The notes beneath the pieces were generated by a model that saw only the letters and a list, made by a program, of their open reading frames with translations, was not told the origin of the DNA and searched no databases. From Desulfobulbaceae bacterium (lineage in GTDB: Bacteria > Desulfobacterota > Desulfobulbia > Desulfobulbales > Desulfocapsaceae): DNA of 64,000 nt. Below are positions 47,126 through 56,598 of the stretch, one piece after another. Each line of letters begins with the position of its first letter. Within the stretch, counting starts at the first letter, position 1. The DNA lies in NCBI GenBank assembly GCA_008933635.1, contig WBUQ01000009.1, forward strand, positions 1 through 64,000, in the 5' to 3' direction. The translations under genes were made by a program, and so were the position numbers.

Positions 47126-48459
47126 GGGCGGGGCGGTATCGGAAGTATCCGGAGTTCAAAGACTCTAAAATCGAGTGGGTTGGTGAAATTCCTTCCTGGT
47201 GGGATGTCAAACCTTTGTTCAGTACTGTAATTACTGACACAGAAAAAAACTTTAATGGTTATGAGACTAATGTCTTATCCCTCAGTTATGGCAATATCGT
47301 AAAAAGAGATGTCGAAGCAAACTTTGGATTATTGCCCGAGTCATTCAACACCTATCAATTGATTGGTCCCGGTGATCTGGTACTGAGGCTTACCGACCTA
47401 CAAAATGATAAACGGAGTCTGCGGGTAGGTTTTGCTAAAGAAAAGGGCATAATCACTTCTGCTTATCTAAAGCTTATTGCAAAATCAGGAGAATTTGATA
47501 GTCGGTTTCTATATCGCCTACTGCACTCCTATGATACGACGAAAGTGTTTTACGGTATGGGGGGAGGGCTCAGGCAATCGATGAAATTCGAAGACATGAG
47601 GCGGTTGCCTGTACTGGTTCCACCCCTCGATGAGCAATCCAAAATCGCCTATTTCCTCGACCACGAAACCACCAATATCGATACCCTGATCGACAAGCAG
47701 CAACAGCTCATCGCTCTGCTTAAGGAAAAACGCCAGGCAGTGATCAGCCATGCCGTGACCAAAGGTTTGAATCCCGATGCCCCGATGAAGGACTCCGGGG
47801 TGGAGTGGCTCGGGGATGTGCCGGAGCATTGGACCACCCCAGCTTTAGGATACTGCGCCAAAATATCCACTGGTGCTACACCAAACCGATCCGAAAATGC
47901 TTACTGGGGCGGCAACATCCCCTGGGTCAAGACCGGAGAAGTGAGATATAACGATATATTCGAGACCGAAGAGTATATTACACCTACTGGTCTTGCAAAT
48001 TCTTCGGTGGCGATTTCGCCTCCAGGAACTTTATTGATGGCTATGTATGGACAGGGGGTTACTAGAGGACGAGTTGCCATCTTAGGAGTTGAGGCCACTT
48101 ATAATCAGGCTTGTGCTGCAATCATTCCGGACGGCAAAATATTGAACCGATATTTACGTTACTTTTTCATAGCTGCGTATCATGCAATAAGGGATGGTGG
48201 AAATGAAACAAGCCAAATGAACCTTAATGCCGATATTGTTGGCAAGTTCAAGATCATTGTGCCCACTCTAGAGGAACAAAATGAAATAGTCAGGTATCTT
48301 GACGATACTTTAAAGCGGTATGAAAGCCTGTTACAAAAATCTGAAGAGGCGATATCCTACATTCTTGAACGCCGCACCGCCCTGATCTCCGCCGCCGTCA
48401 CCGGCAAAATTGACGTCCGTGACTGGCAGCCTCCACCCTGTAACCCCAGCACCAGTTGA
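47122..48459 (+). CDS. hsdS: Type I restriction-modification system, specificity subunit
   Basis: This 445-residue subunit has two target-recognition domains and two conserved coiled-coil spacers. Each half opens with a [15 protein letters not shown]-like segment ([16 protein letters not shown] at ~13-28; again at ~217-233). Spacers appear at [19 protein letters not shown] and [20 protein letters not shown]. The target domains are visibly AT-richer than the flanking spacers, as is common for swapped specificity modules. GTG 47122 overlaps the hsdM stop. Confidence 0.94.
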   Translation: MRAGRYRKYPEFKDSKIEWVGEIPSWWDVKPLFSTVITDTEKNFNGYETNVLSLSYGNIVKRDVEANFGLLPESFNTYQLIGPGDLVLRLTDLQNDKRSLRVGFAKEKGIITSAYLKLIAKSGEFDSRFLYRLLHSYDTTKVFYGMGGGLRQSMKFEDMRRLPVLVPPLDEQSKIAYFLDHETTNIDTLIDKQQQLIALLKEKRQAVISHAVTKGLNPDAPMKDSGVEWLGDVPEHWTTPALGYCAKISTGATPNRSENAYWGGNIPWVKTGEVRYNDIFETEEYITPTGLANSSVAISPPGTLLMAMYGQGVTRGRVAILGVEATYNQACAAIIPDGKILNRYLRYFFIAAYHAIRDGGNETSQMNLNADIVGKFKIIVPTLEEQNEIVRYLDDTLKRYESLLQKSEEAISYILERRTALISAAVTGKIDVRDWQPPPCNPSTS

Positions 48460-48468
48460 GGATAACCG

Positions 48469-51400
48469 ATGCCCCTCCATGGCGATGCCGCCAACGAGCT
48501 CACCTTTCACAGCGATATTATCGATCAGTTGGTTGCCGGCGGCTGGCTGTTGGGGACATCGGAACAGTATAACCGTAACCTCGCCCTCTACCCCGAAGAC
48601 CTGCTGAATTTCGTTAAGGATACCCAGGATGATCAGTGGCAGGCATTCTGCAAGCTCCACCCGGCAGATCCTGAACAGAAATTCCTCGAGCGAGTCGCGG
48701 CCCAACTCGAGAAGGCCGACCCGAACGCCGCCGATAAGAAGATGCGCACCTTCGGCACCCTCGGCGTCCTGCGCCATCAGCTGCGACACCGTGGCACCCG
48801 TTTTTCCCTCTGCCAGTTCCGGCCGGAACACGACCTGAATCCGGCTTCCCTGGCCCGTTATGAAAAAAACCGCCTGCGAGTTGTGCCGGAGCTGGTCTAC
48901 AGCCCCTGGGCCACCGAGGCCCATCTTGCCGAGACCGGCAGCAAGGCCAAGGCGTGGCGCATCGATCTCGTGCTGTTCGTCAACGGCATCCCCGTCGCTA
49001 CCCTGGAATTAAAATCGGAATTCAAGCAGGCGGTCCACAAAGCTATCAAGCAATACAAAACCACCCGGTTGCCGGTCGACTCGGCGACAAAGAAGCCGGA
49101 ACCCCTGCTGACCTTCAAACGGGGTGCTTTGGTTCATTTCGCCGTCAGCCAGTATGAGGTGTACATGACCACCCGGCTGGCCGGGGTCGATACCTTATTC
49201 CTGCCCTTCAACAGGGGAACCAGGGACGGCGGTGCCGGTAACGACCCACCTGTCGACATCACCCGTTACGCCACCGACTATCTGTGGAATGAGGTACTGC
49301 AGCCCGACAACCTGCTGAACATCCTCGGCCGCTATGTCCATCTGCAGATTGAAGAAAAGGAGGACTGGGACGGGAAAAAATATCGCAAGGAGACGCTGAT
49401 CTTTCCCCGCTACCATCAATGGGATGTGGTCAACAAACTGATCGATACAGCCCGCCAGGAGGGCCCCGGACACAGATACCTGATTCAGCACAGCGCCGGG
49501 TCCGGCAAGTCCAACTCTATTGCCTGGACAGCGCATCAGTTGTCCTCGATCTATGATACCAACGGCAAAAAGCAATTCGACTCGGTAATTATCGTCACCG
49601 ACCGCACCGTGCTCGATGCCCAACTGCAGGACACCATCTATCAGTTTGAGCATGTGGACGGGGTAGTGGGCCGAATCAATACCAAGGAAGGGGACGGCTC
49701 CAAATCGGAGAAGCTCGCGGCTGCCCTGACCACTTCCCAGCCGATCATCATCGTCACCATCCAAACTTTCCCCTTCGTGTTGCAGGCCATCGAGGACGAC
49801 GTCAGCCTCAAGACTCGACGATATGCTATCATCGCCGATGAGGCCCATTCATCCCAGACCGGATCCACCGCCAGGAAGATGAAGGAGGTGCTGATGCTTG
49901 ACGTCAAGGCGGATGATGGGGAAGAAACGAGCGCAGAGGATATCCTTGATGCAATGGTGGCCTCGCGCAGGGCGTCGGCCAATCTCAGCTATTTCGCCTT
50001 TACCGCCACCCCCAAGACAAAGACCCTGGAGCTGTTTGGCCGTCTGCCGCATCCGGATCAGGCCCCGTCGAAGAAAAACAGACCCGAGGCCTTCCATGTC
50101 TATTCCATGCGTCAGGCGATCGAGGAGGAATTCATCCTCGACGTACTGAAGAAGTACACCAACTACAAGGTGGCCTACAACCTGGCCCTGAAGATCCAGG
50201 CCTCCGACCAGGAGGTGGAGAGCAAAAAGGCCAGGGTGAAGCTGAACCAGTGGGTGCGGTTGCATGATTACAACATCGCCCAGAAGGTACAGGTGATCAT
50301 CGAACATTTCCGGGACAATGTCGTGGGGCTCCTGGGCGGGCAGGCAAAGGCCATGGTGGTGACCAGCTCCCGCAAGGAGGCGGTACGGTATAAGCTGGGC
50401 TTCGAGAAATATATCGCCGACAAGGGGTATACCAACATCCATGCCATGGTGGCCTTCTCTGGCGAGGTGGAGTTCAGCGACAATGATCCGAATGTTGAAG
50501 GACTCCTGGGCCAGAAGTTCAGCGAGACTGGGCTGAGCATGAACCCCGGGCTCAAAGGTCGGGATATGCGCAAGGCCTTCGACTCCGACGACTACCAGGT
50601 GATGATCGTTGCCAACAAGTTTCAGACCGGTTTCGATCAGCCGAAGCTGTGCGCCATGTATGTGGACAAGAAGCTCGGCGGCGTGGAGTGCGTGCAGACC
50701 CTCTCGCGGTTGAACCGCATCTATCCCGGCAAGAAGGACAGCGGCACCTTCGTCCTCGACTTCTTCAACGACCCGCAGGACATTCTGGAGGCCTTCCAGC
50801 CCTATTACCAGACTGCGGAACTGGCGGACGTCTCCGATCCAGACCTGATCTTTGATCTGTACGAGAAGCTGCGGGCGGCCGGCATTTTTCTCTGGCAGGA
50901 GGTTGAGCAGTTCTGCGAGGCTTACCTGATCAAGAGCAAGAGCAATGCCGCCATCGCCAATATCTGCAAACCGGCGGTGGACCGATGGAAGGTCCGGTAC
51001 AAGTCGGCCATCGAAGCATACAAGGATGCTAAGGCCATATTCAAGCGCACCAAGAAGACCTGTGATGCCGCGCTGATAGCCAATGCCGACAGCAGCTTAA
51101 AAGCCTGCAAGAAAGAGAAGGATGCTCTGGAGATCTTCAAGAAGGACCTCGGCACCTTTGTCCGGTATTACGAATTCATGTCACAGATCGTTGAGTATGA
51201 TGACAAGAACCTGGAAAAGCTGTGTCTGTATGCCCGTAACCTGCGACCGATGCTGCGGGAGGAAATGCTCGATGAGGATGACATTGACCTGCAAGGAGTC
51301 GTTCTCAGCCACTACCGACTGTCAAAGATCCACCAGCAGAGCTTGAAGCTGCAGGAAAACAACCCAGACTACCAGTTGATGCCTGGCGACGGACTGGGCT

Positions 51401-51735
51401 CGGCCAGCGCCAAGGATCGCAAGGAGGAACTGATCTCCCAAATCATCCATCGGCTCAACGAGCTGTTCATCACTGACGCGCTGACAGACAAGGACCTGGT
51501 CAACTATGCCTATACCATCCGCGACAAGGTAAGGGAAAACGCGACAGTGATGCTGCAGATCGCCAACAACTCCCCAGAGCAAGCCATGCTCGGTGATTTC
51601 CCGAAAGCGGTCGACGATGCCGTACTGGGCAGCCATGAAGCCCACCACAACCAGATGATGCAGTTACTGTCCGACCCGAAGAAGGCGGCGGGTTTTGCGC
51701 GGGTGGTGTTTGATTTGCTGCAGATGAGTAGTTGA
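48469..51735 (+). CDS. hsdR: Type I restriction-modification system, endonuclease/translocase subunit
   Basis: The 1,088-residue motor subunit has an N-terminal PD-(D/E)xK nuclease with D166 and E180-x-K182 in VATLELKSEF. The SF2 translocase follows, with Walker A SAGSGKSN (K347) and DEAH box D457EAH460, then SYFAFTATPK (motif III) and later helicase motifs (KFQTGFDQPKLCAMYVDK, QTLSRLNRI). A C-terminal helical domain docks to the methyltransferase. Ten bases separate it from hsdS. All catalytic motifs are present, so the system looks functional. Confidence 0.95.
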   Translation: MPLHGDAANELTFHSDIIDQLVAGGWLLGTSEQYNRNLALYPEDLLNFVKDTQDDQWQAFCKLHPADPEQKFLERVAAQLEKADPNAADKKMRTFGTLGVLRHQLRHRGTRFSLCQFRPEHDLNPASLARYEKNRLRVVPELVYSPWATEAHLAETGSKAKAWRIDLVLFVNGIPVATLELKSEFKQAVHKAIKQYKTTRLPVDSATKKPEPLLTFKRGALVHFAVSQYEVYMTTRLAGVDTLFLPFNRGTRDGGAGNDPPVDITRYATDYLWNEVLQPDNLLNILGRYVHLQIEEKEDWDGKKYRKETLIFPRYHQWDVVNKLIDTARQEGPGHRYLIQHSAGSGKSNSIAWTAHQLSSIYDTNGKKQFDSVIIVTDRTVLDAQLQDTIYQFEHVDGVVGRINTKEGDGSKSEKLAAALTTSQPIIIVTIQTFPFVLQAIEDDVSLKTRRYAIIADEAHSSQTGSTARKMKEVLMLDVKADDGEETSAEDILDAMVASRRASANLSYFAFTATPKTKTLELFGRLPHPDQAPSKKNRPEAFHVYSMRQAIEEEFILDVLKKYTNYKVAYNLALKIQASDQEVESKKARVKLNQWVRLHDYNIAQKVQVIIEHFRDNVVGLLGGQAKAMVVTSSRKEAVRYKLGFEKYIADKGYTNIHAMVAFSGEVEFSDNDPNVEGLLGQKFSETGLSMNPGLKGRDMRKAFDSDDYQVMIVANKFQTGFDQPKLCAMYVDKKLGGVECVQTLSRLNRIYPGKKDSGTFVLDFFNDPQDILEAFQPYYQTAELADVSDPDLIFDLYEKLRAAGIFLWQEVEQFCEAYLIKSKSNAAIANICKPAVDRWKVRYKSAIEAYKDAKAIFKRTKKTCDAALIANADSSLKACKKEKDALEIFKKDLGTFVRYYEFMSQIVEYDDKNLEKLCLYARNLRPMLREEMLDEDDIDLQGVVLSHYRLSKIHQQSLKLQENNPDYQLMPGDGLGSASAKDRKEELISQIIHRLNELFITDALTDKDLVNYAYTIRDKVRENATVMLQIANNSPEQAMLGDFPKAVDDAVLGSHEAHHNQMMQLLSDPKKAAGFARVVFDLLQMSS

Positions 51736-51823
51736 TATTGAATGGGTTGGTCGTCAATCAGCTAACAATTTGTTATTTCTCATATATTGCAAGAATCTTT
51801 TAACCTTTAATTGAGGAATAGGT

Positions 51824-52810
51824 ATGGCGCACGATTTAGACGTAAGCACTGGCAAGCCTGCAATGGCATACGTGGGCGAAGTACCTTGGCACGGACTTGG
51901 GGAGAGACTTGATTCTACTGCTAGTATCGAGACATGGATTAATGCCGCTGGTCTCCAATATGAGATATTGAGAGAGCCGGTTTGCTTTCCTTTTCAGGGA
52001 GGCAGTAGGCAATTCCCTGGACGAGATGTTCTATTCAGAAGTGACAATGGAACACCCTTATCCATCGTTTCCGACTCATATTGTATTGTTCAGCCGAGAG
52101 AGGCTGTTGAATTTTTCCGTGACCTTGTCGCTGGGTCCGATTTTACATTGGAGACCGCTGGTGCCTTGAATGAAGGCAGGAAAGTGTGGGGGTTGGCCCG
52201 GTCAAAAATGACTCATAAAATGGAGAACGATGATCGAATAGATGCTTTCCTTCTCATGGCTTCTTCATGCGATAAAAGTCTTGCGACAACTGTTGCATTC
52301 ACCAGCATACGTGTTGTCTGTCAAAACACTCTTAGTTTTGCTATGGATGATATCAAAGGGAAGCCGGCGACTAAATGCTTTAAGGTCAATCATAACAAAC
52401 AATTTGATCGGCAGGAGGCGCAAGCGAAGCTTAACCTGATAGACAACGCATGGAATATCTTTAAAAATAGAGCAGACGTCTTGGCTACTAAGAAGATAAG
52501 TAAAGGTGATGATGATAAGTTTTTCGAGAAGCTCTTTCTAAAAGGAGACAAGAATGACGAAAAGCTCCAAAAAAGTGCCGTTATCGAGATCCAAAACCTG
52601 AAATCTGCTTATGTGAATGGAAATGGACAGCAGCTGCCAGCCACGAAAAATACTGCATGGGGGTTGGTGAACGCAGTAACCTATTATGTCGATCATAAAA
52701 GAAAAAGTGACAGCAGTAGTAGTCGACTCGACAGTGCGTGGTTTGGGGCAGGAGCGATGCTGAAGGACAAGGCTTGGGAAGTTGCTATGGATATGTTTTC
52801 AATAGCTTAG
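51824..52810 (+). CDS. DUF932 phage/plasmid-like protein
   Basis: The 328-residue protein belongs to the DUF932 family, seen on plasmids, prophages and next to defence genes. Typical blocks are MAYVGEVPWHGLGERLD (~14-30), SIVSDSYCIVQPREAVEFF (~80-98) and FTSIRVVCQNTLSFAM (~160-175). The biochemical role is unknown. It lies 88 bases after hsdR in a strongly AT-richer stretch, pointing to horizontal origin, and is followed closely by another unrecognised gene that may be cotranscribed. Confidence 0.85.
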   Translation: MAHDLDVSTGKPAMAYVGEVPWHGLGERLDSTASIETWINAAGLQYEILREPVCFPFQGGSRQFPGRDVLFRSDNGTPLSIVSDSYCIVQPREAVEFFRDLVAGSDFTLETAGALNEGRKVWGLARSKMTHKMENDDRIDAFLLMASSCDKSLATTVAFTSIRVVCQNTLSFAMDDIKGKPATKCFKVNHNKQFDRQEAQAKLNLIDNAWNIFKNRADVLATKKISKGDDDKFFEKLFLKGDKNDEKLQKSAVIEIQNLKSAYVNGNGQQLPATKNTAWGLVNAVTYYVDHKRKSDSSSSRLDSAWFGAGAMLKDKAWEVAMDMFSIA

Positions 52811-52833
52811 ACAAGATAGACACGAGGTTCACT

Positions 52834-53835
52834 ATGGCCATGACGCCGGAAGAGAACGAGGCGAACATTCTTGAAATTCTCGGCACCTGCCCAGGAATGA
52901 CCAAAGAGAAGATAGCCGAATGGGACAAGTGTGGATACTCGATGACTGATCAAGAAATTCGGAGCATGAGGAAGGGATTGAAGGAAGTTGAATCCAAGGT
53001 TTTTTCAGCCGATCCCAAGAGTCAGGAGATTTTGAAATCTGATCTGCCGCCAACAGAAAAAATCACTCGGCTGGTTGATAGATGGCTAAAAGACAACCCT
53101 GATTTCAAGCTTGACGATGTTGATTTGTGGCACCCCTCCTACATCGCCCTTCATCGCGAAATGAAGCCATGGCTTTTTGCTCAATGTAATAATGAGTCTG
53201 AATATGTTGGGTTATGGGCGCTGCTCTTGGCTGCCGCTAAAGAGTGGTTTCCAGATAAGGGTGCGACCAAGGCAGGTCGGTCATTTTGTTACTGTTTTGA
53301 GGCAGCAGACTGTATCTCCTGGAATGGATGGGAACCAATCCAGCCTGTTCTTCAGGATTATCTTCGATGGCGTTATGGGAATAAAGAGTTGTTCGACCAA
53401 GATTCTGCTGCGGTGGAATCTTCAAACAACTTGGCCCAAGGGGTATTGACCTTGACAGAGAATGACGCCGCAACCGCCTTCGCCAAGGCATGGAACCGTC
53501 TCGATTGCACCGCGTTCCTCGAATTGCTGGCGGAAGATGCCGTGTATGAATCTCAGTGGGTGTTCACCCCACTGGAGGGTAGAGAGGCCATTTCTCACTA
53601 TCTCGCCGGCAAAATGGAAACCATCAAGGCATCCGACAAGAAAGTCAGAGCGGAATTGACCACGGCACGTTGCGGGTATAAGTATGGGAAACCCTGTGTT
53701 GTACTGAAGCAGGGCGACAATAGGGATACCGATTCCGTGATGGTATTCGAGGTTGACGGCGACAGGATAAGGCGCTGTGACCTGTGCGCACCGGAATTGT
53801 ATGATCAAACGCCGACAGGCATTTACCCTGTCTGA
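52834..53835 (+). CDS. Unrecognised protein with C-terminal NTF2/SnoaL-like domain
   Basis: From ATG 52834 (GAGG upstream by 6) the protein has 333 residues. Residues ~1-205 are mostly helical and contain no motif I know (LKDNPDFKLDDVDLWHPSYI, LLAAAKEWFPDKGATKAGRS). Residues ~210-320 resemble an NTF2/SnoaL-like cone fold (AATAFAKAWNRLDCTAFLEL, then LLAEDAVYES and LEGREAISHYLAGKM). Such a module often acts as a dimerisation or small-ligand domain. It starts 23 bases after the DUF932 gene. Function unknown; the context is a restriction/phage-derived region. Confidence 0.65.
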   Translation: MAMTPEENEANILEILGTCPGMTKEKIAEWDKCGYSMTDQEIRSMRKGLKEVESKVFSADPKSQEILKSDLPPTEKITRLVDRWLKDNPDFKLDDVDLWHPSYIALHREMKPWLFAQCNNESEYVGLWALLLAAAKEWFPDKGATKAGRSFCYCFEAADCISWNGWEPIQPVLQDYLRWRYGNKELFDQDSAAVESSNNLAQGVLTLTENDAATAFAKAWNRLDCTAFLELLAEDAVYESQWVFTPLEGREAISHYLAGKMETIKASDKKVRAELTTARCGYKYGKPCVVLKQGDNRDTDSVMVFEVDGDRIRRCDLCAPELYDQTPTGIYPV

Positions 53836-53860
53836 TTGCTCTCGCGCCATGCCATTAACG

Positions 53861-53876
53861 AAAGGCCGGCCTTTTT
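53861..53876 (+). terminator. Short rho-independent terminator after the NTF2-like gene
   Basis: A palindrome AAAGGCCGGCC followed by TTTTT lies 26 bases past the stop codon. A second GGCC-TTTTT follows at ~53887. It probably ends the hsd/DUF932 transcript. Confidence 0.55.
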
Positions 53877-54054
53877 GCTGGGGATGGCCTTTTTCTTTGT
53901 TCTCGCTGGCGAGCAACAATGACAACCACCGGCAACCATGACCTTCGATACTTATAGGGAGTGGAAAGAATGAATGCGTGCGGCCGGACGATGGAAGCAA
54001 AAATAAACCGGCATTCGGGAAAAAGGTTGACCAGGGGTTGACCAAAATGCCCTT

Positions 54055-54093
54055 GAAAACAAAAAAGCACTTACCGGTTAACCGATAAGTGCT
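54055..54093 (-). terminator. Rho-independent terminator of tRNA-Lys
   Basis: The 30-base near-palindrome at 54064-54093 (arms AAGCACTTA and TAAGTGCTT around CCGGTTAACCG) lies just beyond the tRNA 3' end. On the minus strand it is followed by a T-rich run (TTTTTTGTTTTC). Confidence 0.8.
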
Positions 54094-54101
54094 TGATTTG
54101 T

Positions 54102-54177
54102 TTGGTGGGCCGTCCCGGAGTCGAACCGGGGACCTGCTGATTAAGAGTCAGATGCTCTACCAATTGAGCTAACGGCC
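54102..54177 (-). tRNA. tRNA-Lys (anticodon CUU)
   Basis: Read on the minus strand the gene starts GGGCCGTTAGCTCAATTGGT, has the anticodon loop CTCTTAA (CTT), the T-arm GGTTCGACTCC and ends ACGGCCCACCA with encoded CCA. The acceptor stem GGGCCGT/ACGGCCC pairs fully. It stands alone between the accessory region and the acc genes. Its 3' end faces the accessory region, the side on which tRNA-targeting elements insert. Confidence 0.95.
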
Positions 54178-54294
54178 CGTACCTGTGCAATTGGTGCCCT
54201 GTATGTATCACAGGCGGGGGGTGCCGTCAAGGCCGAATGCCGGCCGCAAACGTAAAAAAGCGCGCCTTTCCCCGCTGCCCCCGGGCTCCCGCCG

Positions 54295-56565
54295 TCAGCG
54301 ATAATAGAGGCTCGGGCTGCCCATGGTCAAGAGCGACTTGTGCAGGTTGCGACGGAATTCCCGTCGATCCCATATCCCCTGGATATGCCCTCGTTTCAGG
54401 GCGTTGCGGGCGGAATGGTAATCGGGCGGGATATCGACGCCGGTGGTCTCGCGGATGACCCGAGGCCCGGCGAAGCCGACCCTGCTGGAGCGGATGGCGA
54501 ACTGGTAGGGCGAGCAGCCGAGGAAGGAGGCCACCGGCCCGGCGTAGGAGTTGTTGTCATAGACGACGATATAGAGGCCGCCGGCATCGATATACTCCCT
54601 GACCGCCATCGTGCACTTCGGCATCTGGATGACGCCGAGGGTCCCCTCCTGGATGCGGATGCCGCCGGTGGTGTGGACATAGGCGAGGAACGGCCGTTTC
54701 TTCCGCTTGGCCAGCATGCAGGCCTGGACGAATTTCTCTCCCTCCGCCGAACCGACGGTGCCGTTGCGGAAATCGGAGTACAGCATCGACACGATGATCT
54801 GGATGCCGTTGATCCGGGCATGGAAGGTCATGTTGCCGGAGTTCCTGCCGGTCTTCTTCTTCGATACCTCGAGCCGTTCGGTAAAGCCGGTGTAGCCGAG
54901 CGGGTTGCCGGAGGTGATCTCGCCGTTGAAGAACCTGATCGAGCCGGGGTCGAAGATATTCTTCAGGTACCACTGGTGCTCGAGCGGGAAGTGGTGGCCG
55001 CAGGTCTCGCAGACGCCGGCGAATTCGCCGTAGAGATCGGGAATCCACAGGTCCTTGCAGCCGTACTTGGCGGCATTCGGGCAGGAGACGGTGCGGTCCT
55101 CGTTGGCAAGAGGGCTGGTATAGGTATCGGTCAATTCGAGGGGATCGACGATCCGGCCGTTCTCGCCGCTGCCGCCGGCCGGGGCGATGAGCCGCGGCGC
55201 CGGCTTCTTGCCCTTCTTGTCGGACCAGAAACTGGCAACGGCGTTGAGCGGAGCGGTGATCCGTCTGAGCATCACCGAGCCCTCGCCCGAGACGTCCTTG
55301 ATGACCTTGTGGACCTGCCGCTTGTGGTTTTTCAGGATGTCGTAGCGCAGGGTGTAATAGATCTTTTCGACGCCGGACCAGGTCTGGTGGATGAGATTGG
55401 CGCCGGCGCCGGGAGCGCCGGTGTAGCCGTGCAGGGCCATGTTCAGGTATTTTTTCGAGCGCTGGGCCAGCAGGCGCCTGATCTCGTCGCGGTTGAGATC
55501 CCACGGCACCTCGACCTGCAGTTCCTGCTCTTCGGCCGAGCCTTTTTTGCGGCCTATCTCCCAGGTGCGGAAGGCGCGGAAGCTTTTGGTCGAGAGCACC
55601 ACCTGATCGGTGGCCCGGATCATCTCGGACCGCAGGGTGGCGAAGAAATTGAAGTCGTCGCGACGGGCGCCGAGCGGCGGTTCGTGGATGATCCGGTCGA
55701 TGGTGCCGTTCTTGAGGTTGTCGAAGGCGGTCAGGCGCAGACGGTCGGCGCAGACTTCGATCAGCTCTTTCGGCACCTTGGCCCCCTCGCGGATCTTGCC
55801 CTCGATGGCCGCGGCACCTTCCGGCGAGATGACCGAGTAATAGCCGTGGGTGACCATCAGGCGGTAATCGGACAGGCCGATGGCCTCGGCCCCGCCGGAG
55901 CCGCCTTCAGAGATCATCGAGATCATCGGCACCCGCAGCTTGGTCATCGCGTAGATGTTGCGGGCGATCTGCTGGGCGGCGCCGGGGTATTCCTCGACCG
56001 GGTAGGAACCGGGGGTGAAGATGTAGAAATGGATCGGGATGCCCTCGGTCTCGGCGACCTTCATGTAGCGTTTGGCCTTGGAGTTGCCCTCCGGCTTGCA
56101 GGAGCCGCCGTTGCGGAATTCCTCGCCGTGGCCGGTCTCCTGACCGATGACCATCACCGTCGAAGTGTAGGGCTTGTTCCTGATGCGCCTGACGATGGTG
56201 GCCTTGGCGCAGATCATCGCCGGGTCGATATTGGCGTCGCCCTCCCCGCCCAGTTCGGTATAGTCTTCGTAGACGTTCTCGAGGATGTCCTTGAGGCTGA
56301 ATCGCTGGGCGCTGCGGACGATCCGCACCCGCTCCATCGGCGTCAGCTGCTCCTCCGCCCGCTCCTCGAGAAAGGTGATCGATTCGTCGAGCTTGCGGAT
56401 CTCGCCGGTGAGGGTTTCGACGGAGTGGTCATAGACCGTCATCTTCAGGCGGTCGCAGGTGGACTTGAAGCCGTCGAGGTTACCCCAGGCGGTATAATCC
56501 TTGATCTGCAGGAGATAGTTGATCCGTTCGTCGATCTTGTGCAGCTGTTTTAACTGTTCGTTCAT
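54295..56565 (-). CDS. Acetyl-CoA carboxylase carboxyltransferase, fused alpha and beta subunits
   Basis: One 756-residue chain carries an AccA-like N-terminal half (~60-330: MVIGQETGHGEEFRNGG, MISEGGSGGAEAIGLSDYR, YYSVISPEGAAAI) and an AccD-like C-terminal half (~495-750: YVHTTGGIRIQEGTLGVIQM, FAGPRVIRETTGV). Order alpha-beta is reversed relative to the actinobacterial fusions. The AccD zinc site reads C-x7-C-x15-C-x2-C (CPNAAKYGC...CETC) instead of the usual first C-x2-C. The enzyme makes malonyl-CoA from carboxybiotin for fatty acid synthesis. The biotin carboxylase gene lies immediately upstream on the same strand. Confidence 0.92.
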   Translation of the reverse strand: MNEQLKQLHKIDERINYLLQIKDYTAWGNLDGFKSTCDRLKMTVYDHSVETLTGEIRKLDESITFLEERAEEQLTPMERVRIVRSAQRFSLKDILENVYEDYTELGGEGDANIDPAMICAKATIVRRIRNKPYTSTVMVIGQETGHGEEFRNGGSCKPEGNSKAKRYMKVAETEGIPIHFYIFTPGSYPVEEYPGAAQQIARNIYAMTKLRVPMISMISEGGSGGAEAIGLSDYRLMVTHGYYSVISPEGAAAIEGKIREGAKVPKELIEVCADRLRLTAFDNLKNGTIDRIIHEPPLGARRDDFNFFATLRSEMIRATDQVVLSTKSFRAFRTWEIGRKKGSAEEQELQVEVPWDLNRDEIRRLLAQRSKKYLNMALHGYTGAPGAGANLIHQTWSGVEKIYYTLRYDILKNHKRQVHKVIKDVSGEGSVMLRRITAPLNAVASFWSDKKGKKPAPRLIAPAGGSGENGRIVDPLELTDTYTSPLANEDRTVSCPNAAKYGCKDLWIPDLYGEFAGVCETCGHHFPLEHQWYLKNIFDPGSIRFFNGEITSGNPLGYTGFTERLEVSKKKTGRNSGNMTFHARINGIQIIVSMLYSDFRNGTVGSAEGEKFVQACMLAKRKKRPFLAYVHTTGGIRIQEGTLGVIQMPKCTMAVREYIDAGGLYIVVYDNNSYAGPVASFLGCSPYQFAIRSSRVGFAGPRVIRETTGVDIPPDYHSARNALKRGHIQGIWDRREFRRNLHKSLLTMGSPSLYYR

Positions 56566-56598
56566 AAGGCAGAGTTTCGTCCGGTACGGGTTCTGGAG

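Noticed and set aside
53855-54070. Minus-strand 71-codon frame between the NTF2-like gene and tRNA-Lys
   Set aside because: It runs through both terminator hairpins and has no ribosome site or family resemblance.
54102-54130. Second copy of the tRNA-Lys 3' end as an attachment-site repeat
   Set aside because: I looked in the regions around 36.2, 42.8, 43.3 and 44.4 kb and saw no matching stretch; a computed search is still the decisive test.
54340-56553. 737-codon plus-strand frame opposite the fused carboxyltransferase gene
   Set aside because: Composition is Gly/Asp/Val/Ala repeats typical of an antisense shadow, while the minus strand carries clear AccA and AccD motifs.
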